In this document: positions 1 to 8,157 of the stretch, in pieces
How the letters are laid out: every line of letters starts with the position of its first letter
Position numbering within the stretch: position 1 is the first letter of the stretch
Assembly (NCBI GenBank): GCA_943704525.1
Contig: CALSCQ010000786.1
Span: 1 to 10,262 of the forward strand
DNA from: Pigoraptor vietnamica
Lineage: Eukaryota > Opisthokonta > Filasterea
Direction of reading: 5' to 3'
Length of the DNA: 10,262 nt
Notes under the pieces: generated by a model
Databases searched by the model: none
Seen by the model: the letters and a program-made list of their open reading frames with translations, nothing else
Told to the model about the DNA's origin: nothing
Made by a program: the position numbers and the translations under genes

Positions 1-256
1 GTGCGTCACTCAGGTACTTGCGGTTGTACAGCGGCCACAGGCGATAGAGACGCTCGTGGCGAAGGGCGCGAAAGAGACGTCCGCACGTCTTGGCAAGCGA
101 AGCGACGTCCGTTGGCGTGAGATGGCACACGACGTGCGTGACGATGACTTCGCGAGGGAGCGTGTCGAGGCTTGCGCGGGCGACCGTGAGCTTTACATCG
201 CGATTAAAGCGAGCAGAGAGCTCGTCGCTCTCTCCGTGTGCAATAGGAGACGCCAT
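1..256 (-). CDS. F-box protein, N-terminal part (truncated at window edge)
   Basis: This is an open minus-strand frame from ATG at 256 down to the window edge, giving 85 codons and no stop. Residues about 30-74 look like an F-box: they begin LDTLPREVIV, continue with HLTPTDVASLAKTCGRLF and end with RLYRLW. That is the family pattern of LP.E, then L...D...LA.TC..L, then a closing LW. In known proteins the F-box binds Skp1 and places the protein in an SCF ubiquitin ligase, with the substrate chosen by C-terminal repeats that lie outside this window. The start is well supported because an in-frame TAA lies eight codons upstream and no other Met intervenes. The first 29 residues are polar and show no signal peptide. 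The substrate class cannot be told. The reading is limited because only one domain is visible and a splice site close to the edge cannot be excluded. Confidence 0.8.
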   Translation of the reverse strand, partial: MASPIAHGESDELSARFNRDVKLTVARASLDTLPREVIVTHVVCHLTPTDVASLAKTCGRLFRALRHERLYRLWPLYNRKYLSDA

Positions 257-545
257 GGGGAAGTGGGATGTCAAGGGTTAGGAACCCATGCCGATGTGGG
301 ACGCGACATGAAATACCCGGAGTTGCGGGTTCTCAGCTTGAAATTTGTCCGGACTAACCGGATGTGGTTGGTTGGGGGCACGGCCGCGGCTGAGCCGGCA
401 GTTGCCGCACGTAACTTAATCGGCTGAACTCAGTAAGCACGTCAACGCGGGCACTACTCCCGAACACCGTGACTCAAAGTCGGTGCAGCACCGACGGCCT
501 TTCCAAGAACAGTTTTCCAGAGCGAGCTGCGGATTGACACCTGTC

Positions 546-557
546 CGGCTGAGCCGG
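546..557. repeat. CGGCTGAGCCGG near-palindrome, second of two copies
   Basis: CGGCTGAGCCGG occurs at 387-398 and 546-557. The second copy extends to CCGGCTGAGCCGG, a perfect inverted repeat with a one-base centre. The half TGAGCCGG also occurs near 7697-7704 in the RTK upstream region. A dimeric transcription-factor site is possible but unproven. Confidence 0.4.
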
Positions 558-558
558 T

Positions 559-587
559 CCGTCATAACATATAATAACCGTCATAAC
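559..587. repeat. Direct repeat CCGTCATAAC, two copies 19 bp apart
   Basis: The ten bases CCGTCATAAC occur at 559-568 and again at 578-587, separated by the AT-rich ATATAATAA. The pair sits about 300 bp upstream of the F-box start codon and directly beside the second CGGCTGAGCCGG element (546-557). This looks like a pair of binding sites flanking an AT-rich core, but no factor is recognised. Confidence 0.5.
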
Positions 588-664
588 TACCGACTCGGCG
601 GCTAACGGGGCGGCGCTGGCACAAAGCAGTTCGGCCAGTGCAACTCACTGGCAGTGCGCCGCGT

Positions 665-674
665 CCAAATTTGG
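665..674. promoter_or_regulatory. CArG-like palindrome CCAAATTTGG
   Basis: These bases match CC(A/T)6GG exactly, the consensus bound by SRF-type MADS-box factors. The site lies about 410 bp upstream of the F-box start. A degenerate second copy (TGAAATTTGG) follows near 713-722. A ten-base motif of this degeneracy occurs by chance about once per 16 kb, so the call is tentative. Confidence 0.3.
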
Positions 675-1075
675 GAATGATCAGCGCACTGCAAATTAAA
701 GTTCAGCGCACACTGAAATTTGGAGACTGAGCCAGTAGTCGTTGTATTATACTGTAGGCTAAGCTCGGGTATCCGTCAGTCTACAGCCGGCGACACCGAC
801 ACTGGCAAATCGAACTGAAAGCTATGTACGTCGATTTGTTTCAGTTTCTGTTCGCTTCTAAATCAATGCGGCCTTAAAAAAAAAAACCTTTAAATTTTTG
901 TCCCTTTTGCAGACAAGCCATCTGAAGACTGATGACGGAAAGTCAAGTGCCAGAAGAAAGACGTTGAACGTGACTGAGATTGAAGGAAGCGACTGACATA
1001 AAGGCGACTACAGTACTGAATGTGTATCATTGGTTGGTGAAACGAAATATATTGACGTTGTGGCATCTCCGACGT

Positions 1076-2179
1076 CTATCCTTCGGACTCGTTGACTGTT
1101 TCTATATACGCAGGCTCGGGGACCATGAGGGCATAAGACTGCTCGCCATCGCTGCCCACTGGCCGGTTTGCATCGCCTCTGTCCATCGAGGAAGTCCTCT
1201 CCATGCTCGTGCCTGAGAGGGTCGCCATGGCACGCCGCAGCTGCAGAATGAGCTGTGAGAACTGTGGGCGCGTCTCCGGGAGCTTCCGCCAGCACGCCTC
1301 CATCGTCGAGTGCACAGGTTTTGGGCATTCGTTCGGAGGTTCCATGCGCTTGTTTTGAGAGAGGTACCCTACAATGATGGAAAAAATGCAAAACGGCACG
1401 AAATGAGAACTGAATCGGAGGCTGAAGAAGGCTCCTTACACTGGATTACATTACCTGCAACGGCATAGTTCTCGAGGCCAGGATATGGCTTCGCGCCCCT
1501 CGCGAACACCTCCCACATGACGATACCGAAGGACCACACGTCCGTCGCGTGGGTGAAGATACGCTTCTCGAGAGATTCAGGAGCCATCCTGCAAGAAGAA
1601 AGAAGCAAACTCAAGTCAATCATTTATACTGACGCAGCTTTGAGAAGGGTCAAAGCTACCACTCACCACTTGACAGGGAGCTTGCGCCTTGTCTTTGCAA
1701 CATAGTAGTCGCCACTCGCGCCTGTCTCCCGTGCAAGGCCCATGTCGGCCACCTTAACAACAACTTGTGATGCCTTCGGTGAGAGCTTCCAACCGTTCTC
1801 TTGCGCTTTCGAGGGCCGGGCGCCCGCCACCACCATACAGTTGCGAGCAGCGAGATCACTACGAAACAATCATGAGAGTTAAAAAAACGAACACAATTAT
1901 ACCAATGAGACAGTGAATGCATTACCGATGAACTATCTCGCACTTGGCAAGGTGCTCCATTCCGCGCGCAATATCTGAAAAGAAAGCCAAGCGACGATGG
2001 AGGTCCATTAATACATTAATTGGTTGTGAAAGAAGACAGACACTCTTCTCAAAAGTATACATACCGATACAGAAGCAGAGAAGGTCTGTTGGGGTGAAAT
2101 CCGTTGCCTTGCTGTCGAGAAGGAAGTGACGCAAATCGCCGTGTGCAGCAAACTCCAACACCATACAGTTGGGGTCACT
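1076..2179 (-). other. RTK exons 9-13: kinase C-lobe and tyrosine-bearing tail
   Basis: Five exons encode the hinge and C-lobe. Exon 9 gives [12 protein letters not shown]. Exon 10 (49 nt) and exon 11 join as IVHRDLAARN, with catalytic Asp1460. HRDLAARN and LPVKWMAPESL mark a receptor-type tyrosine kinase. The metal-binding motif reads DMG (1497-1499), not DFG, and about 18 extra residues lie between the catalytic loop and DMG. The activation loop has paired tyrosines (1510-1511). Exon 12 gives [13 protein letters not shown]. Exon 13 gives [12 protein letters not shown] and a tail of about 50 residues with SYALM (Y1646) and AYIET (Y1655), ending at TAG (1076-1078). K, E, HRD Asp and DMG Asp are all present, so activity is expected. 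Confidence 0.93.
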
Positions 2180-5100
2180 CTGCATGATGACTTGAGTCAA
2201 TAATGATGAACACTGGTCAGGCCACAAAAGCGCGACAAAACAAATACCTGCGTGCACACTCCAAGGAGTGCAATGATGTTGTCGTGCGGAGGGATGGAAC
2301 GCACGAGGTCAATCTCCGCCATGAACGCGCTCCGTGCCGAACGAATGTCGTCTGCCGAAGCGAGCGTTGTAATCTTGAACGTCTTCACTGCTGCCCTCAC
2401 TATCGTCGCCAACCCGCCGCGCTCCATCGTCACGTCCGCGCAGTACACTTCGCCAAACTCGCCCTCACCGATCCGGTTCTTCAAGTGGATGCACGAGCCC
2501 GCAATTTCGATCTCAGCAATCTCAGGGCGCCGCACGACCGTGTCGATGAGCTCGAGCTCCGAGCGCGCGAGAGCCTCCATCTTCTTGCGTGACTCGCGCT
2601 TCCTCACAAAGAGAATTGCAGCAACAATACTGGCCGCGCCGACAATAGAGGCAATGACACCACCCGCGACAGGTCCCGCGACGTTCGACGATGTGCTCGA
2701 TGCCGCAGAGTCGTTACCGTTAGGCACGTTCGATGGCTTGAGCGTATTCGGGGGGATCGACGCAGTGTGGTTGAAGGACGTGGCGTTCGACTTCCCGTAC
2801 GCGTTCTCGCTCACTATATCGTACGCGTACGTGCGCCCATACACGACGTTGGGGTCCTCGAAGAGAGTTCCCAATGTCCCGTTGACGAGAGGGGCGCCGT
2901 CGCGATAGATGTATGTACAAATGATTGGGCCGCTGCTCGTGTCCTCCGTCCACGTGATCTTGATCGCAGAGTTGAGCTGGTCCTTTGTGAGAGTCGCCGT
3001 GACCGACGTGATGCGCGGGGGAGAGGGCTTCTCCGCTTTCTGGAGGTTCTGCACGTAGGCAACTCCAGCCTCTTGCGACGAGTCGTTCCTGCTGTTGAAG
3101 GCCGTGACCAAATAGATGTAGTCCTGGTTGATAGTGACGTCCATATCCACATATTCGCGCACGTCGTTGACCTGCACATGTGAATGTCACAACAGTGAGA
3201 ATATTTTACGGAGTGACGAAATGTGGAACACAAATACTCACGTAGTAAACCTTGGGGATACAGCCGGTTCGCTTGATCTCGTAGCGCCAGTCCGTCCACG
3301 CGCGCGGCCCGCTGCCCCCATCCTCGACGTGCGTCCAGTTGAGGCGAATACGAACGCGCAAATCGATCGAAACGGGCGTCGCATCGACGCGAGGCTTAGA
3401 CGGTTTGACGACCAAGCCGCAGATGTCGCCCGTGTAACGATACGAACACGTACAGCGCCCAGTCGTGGCGTTGCACGCGGCCTCGTTCTGACAGAGACAG
3501 TAAGTGCCGCACCCTAACCCCCACATTTGCGAGGGGCCCGGGAGTTGATCGCACGTCGTGTTGCAGTGGGGACCGCCCAGTCCGAGCAGCGAGCTGCAGT
3601 TGCACGCGCCACTTCCGAGAACGCCGTCATCGACGCATACGCCTTCATTGCACGTGCAGCCTGCACAACAGCAAAGTATGGTTGTTACATAGTCTTACAA
3701 AACACATTCTTGTAACATATTCTAAACCACTCACGTTGACAGGTAGATCCAAAATATCCGGACCCGCGAGCGCATGTACACGTCCCGTTGAATCGATCGC
3801 AAGAGCCATCACCACAACTGCACGTCGACGTGCAGTTCGGACCATAAAGGCCTTTCCCGCAGGGTACGTCGCACTTGAGCCCCGTCCACCCCGCAGCACA
3901 CGTGCACGAGCCCGAAAAGCGATCGCAGACAGCACTGTTCTGGCATACGCAGACACTGCTGCAGTTCACGCCGAACTGTCCGCTCACACACGGCACGTCG
4001 CAGTGCGTGCTCGTCCAACCCGCCGTACAGTTGCAGGCACCCGTAAACCGATCACAGGAAGCAAGGTTCTGACACGCGCAAAGGCTGCTGCAATTCCCGC
4101 CGAACCAACCGCTTGTGCAGGATTGATCGCACTTGAGACCCGTCCATCCCGCTGTACACGTACATGCGCCCGTAAAACGATCGCACGTCCCACCGTTCTG
4201 GCAAGCGCAGATGCTTGCACAATTAGGGCCAAACCGATTGTTCGCACACGGCTGGTCACAATTCGGACCCATCCATCCGGCAACGGATGTACAAGCGCAC
4301 GAGCCCGTGAAACGATCGCACGTCCCACCGTTCTGACAACTACAGACGCCCGTGCAGTTCGCCCCAAATCGATCACCGGCGCACGGCACGTCGCAAAGGG
4401 TACCCGTCCAGCCTGCCGCACAAGTGCAAGTGCCCGTAAAACGATCGCAAGCCGCGCCATTCTTGCAAGAACAAACGTTGCCACAGTTGGCGCCGAACCG
4501 ATTGCTCGCACACGGCAGCGCACAATTTACACCTGTCCAACCCGCAGCACACGTGCACGCGCCAGTAAATCGATCACACGCGACAGTGTTGCTGACAACG
4601 CACGTACACGCAAGTGCGCATCCCGACCCATATCGCCATGACGGGCACTTTGAAGAGCAGTCCGAGCCGTACCATCCAGCTCCACAGACACAGCCAACGG
4701 ACGAGTTGCAAGCTCCACCGTTATTGCACGAACACACGAAGGAACACAGGCGCCCGTACGTTCCTGTGGGACACTGTTGGCCGCAGTTGGTGCCTGTCCA
4801 GCCAGCTGTACAGCGACACCCAGTGGAAGCGTCACAAGCGTCTGTGTGCAGGGCATCGCAGATCCCGCAAGAGTTGGCACATTGAAGACCGAAGGTGCCC
4901 GAAGTGCAAGGCGTGTCACACCTCGCCCCTTTCCACCCCGGACTACAGATACAGCCAACGTAGCGGTCACATACACCATTCACACAGTCACATGTGCTGG
5001 AGCAGCCGACACCGTAACTATTGGCGTCACAAGCTCTCGCGCAGTCATTCCCCTGCCAACCAGCAGTGCATCCGCACGAGCCAGTGAACCGGTCACAAAA

Positions 5101-7291
5101 CCCGCCATTTTGACATCCACACGAATACGCGCAATTACGTCCAAACGTATTCGAAGGACACCGCTGACTGCACGTGTTTGCACCTGTCCAGCCGCGAGCA
5201 CAAGCGCTGGCACCCGCACACACCTGTGTTCCATTGGATAGCTTTGTACATTGGGGACAAGACGTCCCACCGTAACTGACACCGCTCTCGCATGTGTCCG
5301 CACAGGAGCTTCCCGTAAAGCCCGCCCCACAAGTGCACCCATCTGAAGCGCTCGTGCTGAGAGTGTTACTCGCACTGCAGGTTTGCGCACAATTCGGACC
5401 CCAAAGGGGAGGCGTACAGGTTTGGCCACAATCGACTCCGGTAAACCCAGACGGACAGATACAGCCCGAAAAACGGGAACAAGTCGCACCGTTTTTGCAG
5501 TTGCAAGTTGAGTTGCATCCGGGTCCATAAGATCCAGGAGTACAAGGTGTGTCGCACTGTGTGCCAGTCCATCCAGACGTGCAAAAGCAGCCGCCAGTGA
5601 AACGGTCACAGGTCGCACCATTCTTGCAAGCACACACCTTTGTACAATCAGGACCAAACGTGGAAGCACTACAGGCGACACTGCAAGACGTGCCACTCCA
5701 GCCAGCAAAGCACCGACACTCGCCAGTGAACCGATCACAGAGCCCATTTGCGCATTTGCAAATACCCGCGCAATTCGCTCCAAACTTAAGTCCCTCGGGG
5801 CACGGAACCTCGCACGATTGGCCGGTCCACCCAGAGGGGCAACGAAGACAAGCACCAGTCCCCGACTGGCCATCAAAACATGTCGTTCCTTCAGGGCATA
5901 CGGGACACGCAATACACGACCAACCATAGAATCCGCTTCGACACTTGCAGCTCCCATCTGCCGCGCATTTTCTGTGGAATGTAGAGATCATTGAGTAGAG
6001 AAAAATTCAATTCAGTTTAGGAAATGAACCACATTAATTGGGACAACCGAGCATGCTGCGAGAGGCTAATTACACTCACCCGTTGCCCCTGCACGTCTGC
6101 ATGTCATCGCAATACGTAGAGCAGTCCCCAAAGTACGATGGATTGCACACGAGCGTGTAGTCTGCGCAATAAGAAACAGGATCCCGAGTAGTGTCAATTT
6201 TAATTATGCCATGTTGGGCGGCCAAGACGGACCGAACATGTCACCTGACGGCACTTGGCAGCTAGGTCCCTAATAGAAATTCACTCATTGCTGGCAATGC
6301 AACGCACCCCACGTAAACCGCGCCGACGTGTCGCCCGTGAAAATATACGTTCGCGGGACGGGCAGCGATGATATGCTGAGCGACGAGATCGATATGATAA
6401 CCGCCACCATTTCGTTGGAGCCCAGGACATCCAGGTCCATGAGGCGCATTTGGAACTTAAGGGGGCTCGCCTGCCGTGCAGTCGTCATACATGGTCAGTA
6501 CTGAGCCGCCGCGAGTAGCAAATTCAGACAAAATTAAATGAGCACCGACACGAAGCAGGTCAGCCAACCGTTTGGAACATTCACGACAGAGGAAGTGCCA
6601 GTGAACACACAAAATGCACTAAAAACCGAACCGAGCCGAGTACAACGCACCTTATACGAGCCTGCAAATACCATTGACGCCGAGAGGCCGCCGAAGTCTA
6701 CAAAGGAAGGCGCATCCTGGGTCTTGTCTCCAGTCTTTGTCGTCCCGCAGTTTCGCCCAGTCCTTGTGACGTCGTCGCCATTACTATCTGTATCCGTATA
6801 CTCTACGCACACAGAGCATCGGCAGTCATAAGCGATAGAGCGCCGGCGTGAAAACAGTTGCAAATACAGCACCAACTCTCGCGATTACGGACGCACCGTA
6901 CGTGCTGTAGTCCATGCACAGCTCGGGAAAAACGTCGCAGTTTGAGCCATAGTCACAGTAGCTGCCCGAGTTGAGGACTTGGTTTGGGTTCGTCAGCGTG
7001 TTGATCCTCACGGTGACCGTGCCTCCGCTTTGACCCTGCGTGAGCACCACACGAAATTACACCTGGAACAGTGCCGTCTGCCGCAATCTGGGAGAACAAG
7101 AACAACAGTCCGCTGACACTCGGGGAGGCCAGTGACTGAACTTCAGACTTCACTGATGATGCATATGCATATGCTTCCATTGGAATATGTCGCCGGGCCG
7201 CAGTAGCAGTAAGACTCACCAACACAGGGGCCGATGCTAGGAGAATCGCGACAGTGCACGTGATCGCCACAGCCGCGCACAGCTCGCCCAT
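1076..7291 (-). CDS. Receptor tyrosine kinase with Notch-ligand-like MNNL/DSL head, EGF array and Fn3 domains (13 exons)
   Basis: The exons, in transcript order, are 7291-7220, 7035-6873, 6802-6651, 6470-6308, 6161-6080, 5971-3735, 3660-3242, 3171-2248, 2179-2065, 1974-1926, 1858-1667, 1588-1455 and 1368-1076. They total 4,995 nt, or 1,664 residues plus TAG. All introns are GT-AG, 67-184 bp long, and every junction keeps frame. The start ATG at 7291 has A at -3 and G at +4 and begins a hydrophobic signal peptide (residues 1-24). In-frame Met codons further upstream would add a long arginine-rich leader and are less likely. The domains are MNNL-like about 27-175, DSL-like about 180-230, about 19 EGF-type modules 231-1037, Fn3 about 1042-1139 and 1144-1235, transmembrane 1264-1285, kinase about 1324-1611, and tail to 1664. 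Such receptors sit in the plasma membrane and phosphorylate tyrosines after ligand-driven clustering. The ligand is unknown. The least certain junction is exon 2 to 3, where donor 6867 with acceptor 6801 is also in frame. Introns 3 (6471-6650) and 4 (6162-6307) were placed partly by frame and DSL alignment. Confidence 0.93.
2248..3660 (-). other. RTK exons 7-8: last EGF modules, two Fn3 domains, transmembrane helix, kinase N-lobe
   Basis: Exon 7 (3242-3660) ends the EGF array and starts Fn3 domain 1 ([26 protein letters not shown]). Exon 8 (2248-3171) finishes it ([10 protein letters not shown]) and gives Fn3 domain 2 ([33 protein letters not shown]). A Ser/Asn-rich stalk follows. The transmembrane segment (residues 1264-1285, [20 protein letters not shown]) is closed by the basic stop-transfer stretch RKRESRKK. 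The short juxtamembrane region contains no tyrosine. The kinase N-lobe then shows the glycine loop GEGEFGEVY (1331-1339), the beta-3 lysine in AAVKTF (K1359) and a candidate helix-C glutamate in FMAEIDLV (E1382). The order EGF, Fn3, TM, TK resembles Tie receptors, but similarity to that family has not been tested. Confidence 0.88.
3735..5971 (-). repeat. RTK exon 6: tandem EGF/MEGF-type cysteine modules in one large exon
   Basis: This 2,237-bp exon completes the DSL-like module and encodes about 17 cysteine-rich modules of roughly 40-47 residues. The unit pattern is C.C.NG..CDRFTG.C.C.AGWTG..CD.PC....FG.NC...C, the eight-cysteine type seen in MEGF10/Draper and Tie receptors. Two further modules lie in exon 7, ending near residue 1037. 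Modules encoded at lower coordinates (about 3760-4590) are the most alike, and CDRFTG recurs in almost every unit. Modules nearer the N terminus are more diverged, and several lack the CDRFTG core. The array probably forms a stiff extracellular stalk or a ligand- or carbohydrate-binding surface. The lack of introns, unlike the rest of the gene, fits growth by tandem duplication inside the exon. Confidence 0.92.
6080..7291 (-). other. RTK exons 1-5: signal peptide, MNNL-like domain, start of DSL-like module
   Basis: Exon 1 encodes only a signal peptide ([18 protein letters not shown]...). Exon 2 continues with [18 protein letters not shown] and then [12 protein letters not shown]. This matches the opening of the Delta/Jagged N-terminal (MNNL, C2-like) domain in order and spacing: a beta strand, an NPNG.L-like turn, a cysteine cluster, then CD.YF.VCL..Y. 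Exons 3 and 4 give a diverged remainder with hydrophobic strands (about 148-165, VAVIISIS). Joining exons 4 and 5 gives FTWDYTLVC followed by YFGDCSTYC. That parallels the F.Y.IRV.C...YYG.GC..FC entry into DSL domains, with the same F-to-C spacing. The reading frame at 6285-6287 meets a TGA, which is removed by the intron at 6162-6307. The MNNL assignment is sequence-pattern reasoning, not a profile search. Confidence 0.7.
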
Positions 7292-7412
7292 TCTCTCTCT
7301 TTCTGCACACGCGCTCTCCGTGCCACGACAGTGCGCTCTCCTTTGAATTGCGTTGCGGCGGTATTTCAATCATCGATAACTAACCGTTAGTACCCTGGGG
7401 AGAGCGCAGTTT

Positions 7413-7422
7413 CCTTATTTGG
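7413..7422. promoter_or_regulatory. CArG-like box CCTTATTTGG upstream of the RTK start
   Basis: The ten bases match CC(A/T)6GG, the SRF-type MADS-box consensus, and read CCAAATAAGG on the RTK sense strand. The site is 122 bp upstream of the proposed ATG, a plausible promoter distance. There is no direct evidence of binding. Confidence 0.35.
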
Positions 7423-7506
7423 ATTCCCGAATATTTGCGCTTTTCCGTCACGTGTCTCGTTCATTTTTCAGTATCGCTGAACTGTGCCACTGAGCACTGA
7501 GAAGTC

Positions 7507-7775
7507 GCCGGCCGGCCAGTCCAACTGCAGTGGCTCAAGACGACTGCTCGGACGGTAAAAGGCCGGTGTCTCCGGCGGGGTCGTGTGGCGGCGCCACCCT
7601 GCCAAACCGACTGCGGTACCTAATACATGCCGGCCGGCAGGGCGAGGGCGCGCCAGTGCCGGCCCGGCCGGCGTGTGGTTTGATACTGCTGTGCACTGAG
7701 CCGGTGTTGGTGGGAGGTGAAGCGGCGCCCGGCGGGCCGCCCAGATCGGAGTCGGCCAGCCGAGCGGCCGGCAGC
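7507..7775. repeat. GC-rich block with repeated GCCGGCCGGC palindromes
   Basis: GCCGGCCGGC occurs at 7507-7516 and 7629-7638. Related forms lie at 7663-7672 (CCCGGCCGGC) and around 7764-7772 (GCGGCCGGC). Single CCGGCC or GGCCGG cores recur out to about 7925. The block is 220-490 bp upstream of the RTK start and could be a CpG-rich promoter element or simple GC-rich drift. Confidence 0.45.
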
Positions 7776-8132
7776 AGAGTGCTCTCTCCAGTCCACAAGG
7801 CGGCTGTGGAACAGGTGCCGTTTTCCTGTCTGGATGTTCTCTCTGCTTTAGTAATGTTATGTTGCCGGCCCTTTTCATCGTTAACCGATCACCGTGCGCC
7901 ATAATGACCACAGGGCCAAAGGCCGGCAGACGAAAGAGATGGAGTTGCACGCAAGAATCCGCAATGCGCTGACTCAGTGAATGGGCGGATACGAGACTTT
8001 CATTCCGGCAAAGTCGCGAACGGAACTTGGCACAAAGTCCGCCCTCACATGCCGTCGCTGAATAGTCAGTATTAATACCCATTACGGACGGATGACTCGA
8101 TCAACTGCCACTGCTGCCTGTGTGACCGTCCG

Positions 8133-8157
8133 ATGGACTGCAGTCTGCTCAGTCCAT
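8133..8157. repeat. Inverted repeat (8-bp arms) downstream of the PI31 stop
   Basis: ATGGACTG at 8133-8140 pairs with CAGTCCAT at 8150-8157 across a nine-base loop. The left arm also overlaps the perfect palindrome GACTGCAGTC (8136-8145), so two alternative foldings exist. It lies about 120 bp past the PI31 stop and might shape the transcript's 3' end. Confidence 0.35.

Larger units (their letters stand above)
257..1075. promoter_or_regulatory. Intergenic: RTK 3' region and F-box gene upstream region
   Basis: I see no gene in these 819 bases on either strand. The right part is the 3' untranslated region of the RTK gene. No AATAAA lies soon after its stop, so the poly(A) site is unknown. The left part should hold the promoter of the F-box gene. 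It contains two copies of CGGCTGAGCCGG (387-398 and 546-557), direct repeats of CCGTCATAAC (559-568 and 578-587) and of TCAGCGCAC (681-689 and 703-711), an AT-rich stretch between the CCGTCATAAC copies, a CArG-like palindrome at 665-674, and an 11-base A run at 876-886. Their function is inferred only from position. Confidence 0.55.

Noticed and set aside
1-256. F-box gene as a split half of an Fbxo7 gene, since Fbxo7 combines an F-box with the PI31-type FP domain
   Set aside because: The RTK gene lies between the two, the F-box is near the N terminus of its own protein after a clear start, and the PI31 exons have the complete PI31 C-terminus.
3682-4641. 319-codon plus-strand open frame rich in Thr, Ala and Arg
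   Set aside because: It lies antisense to the EGF exon, and its repetitiveness mirrors the CDRFTG/AGWTG units. The minus-strand frame has conserved cysteines and clean splice sites.
6285-6287. TGA in the RTK frame just after the exon 4 coding stretch, suggesting a broken gene
   Set aside because: A GT donor at 6307 removes it, and joining to 6161 restores a DSL-like FTWDYTLVC sequence with the expected spacing.
7036-7066. A 27-bp intron linking an upstream reading of the signal-peptide frame to exon 2
   Set aside because: It is far too short for a spliceosomal intron and out of phase. The GTGAGT donor at 7219 gives an in-phase 184-bp intron instead.
7468-8082. 204-codon minus-strand open frame in the RTK upstream region
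   Set aside because: It has Pro/Ala/Arg-rich composition, no recognisable motif, and overlaps the GGCCGG block. GC-rich DNA readily lacks stops.
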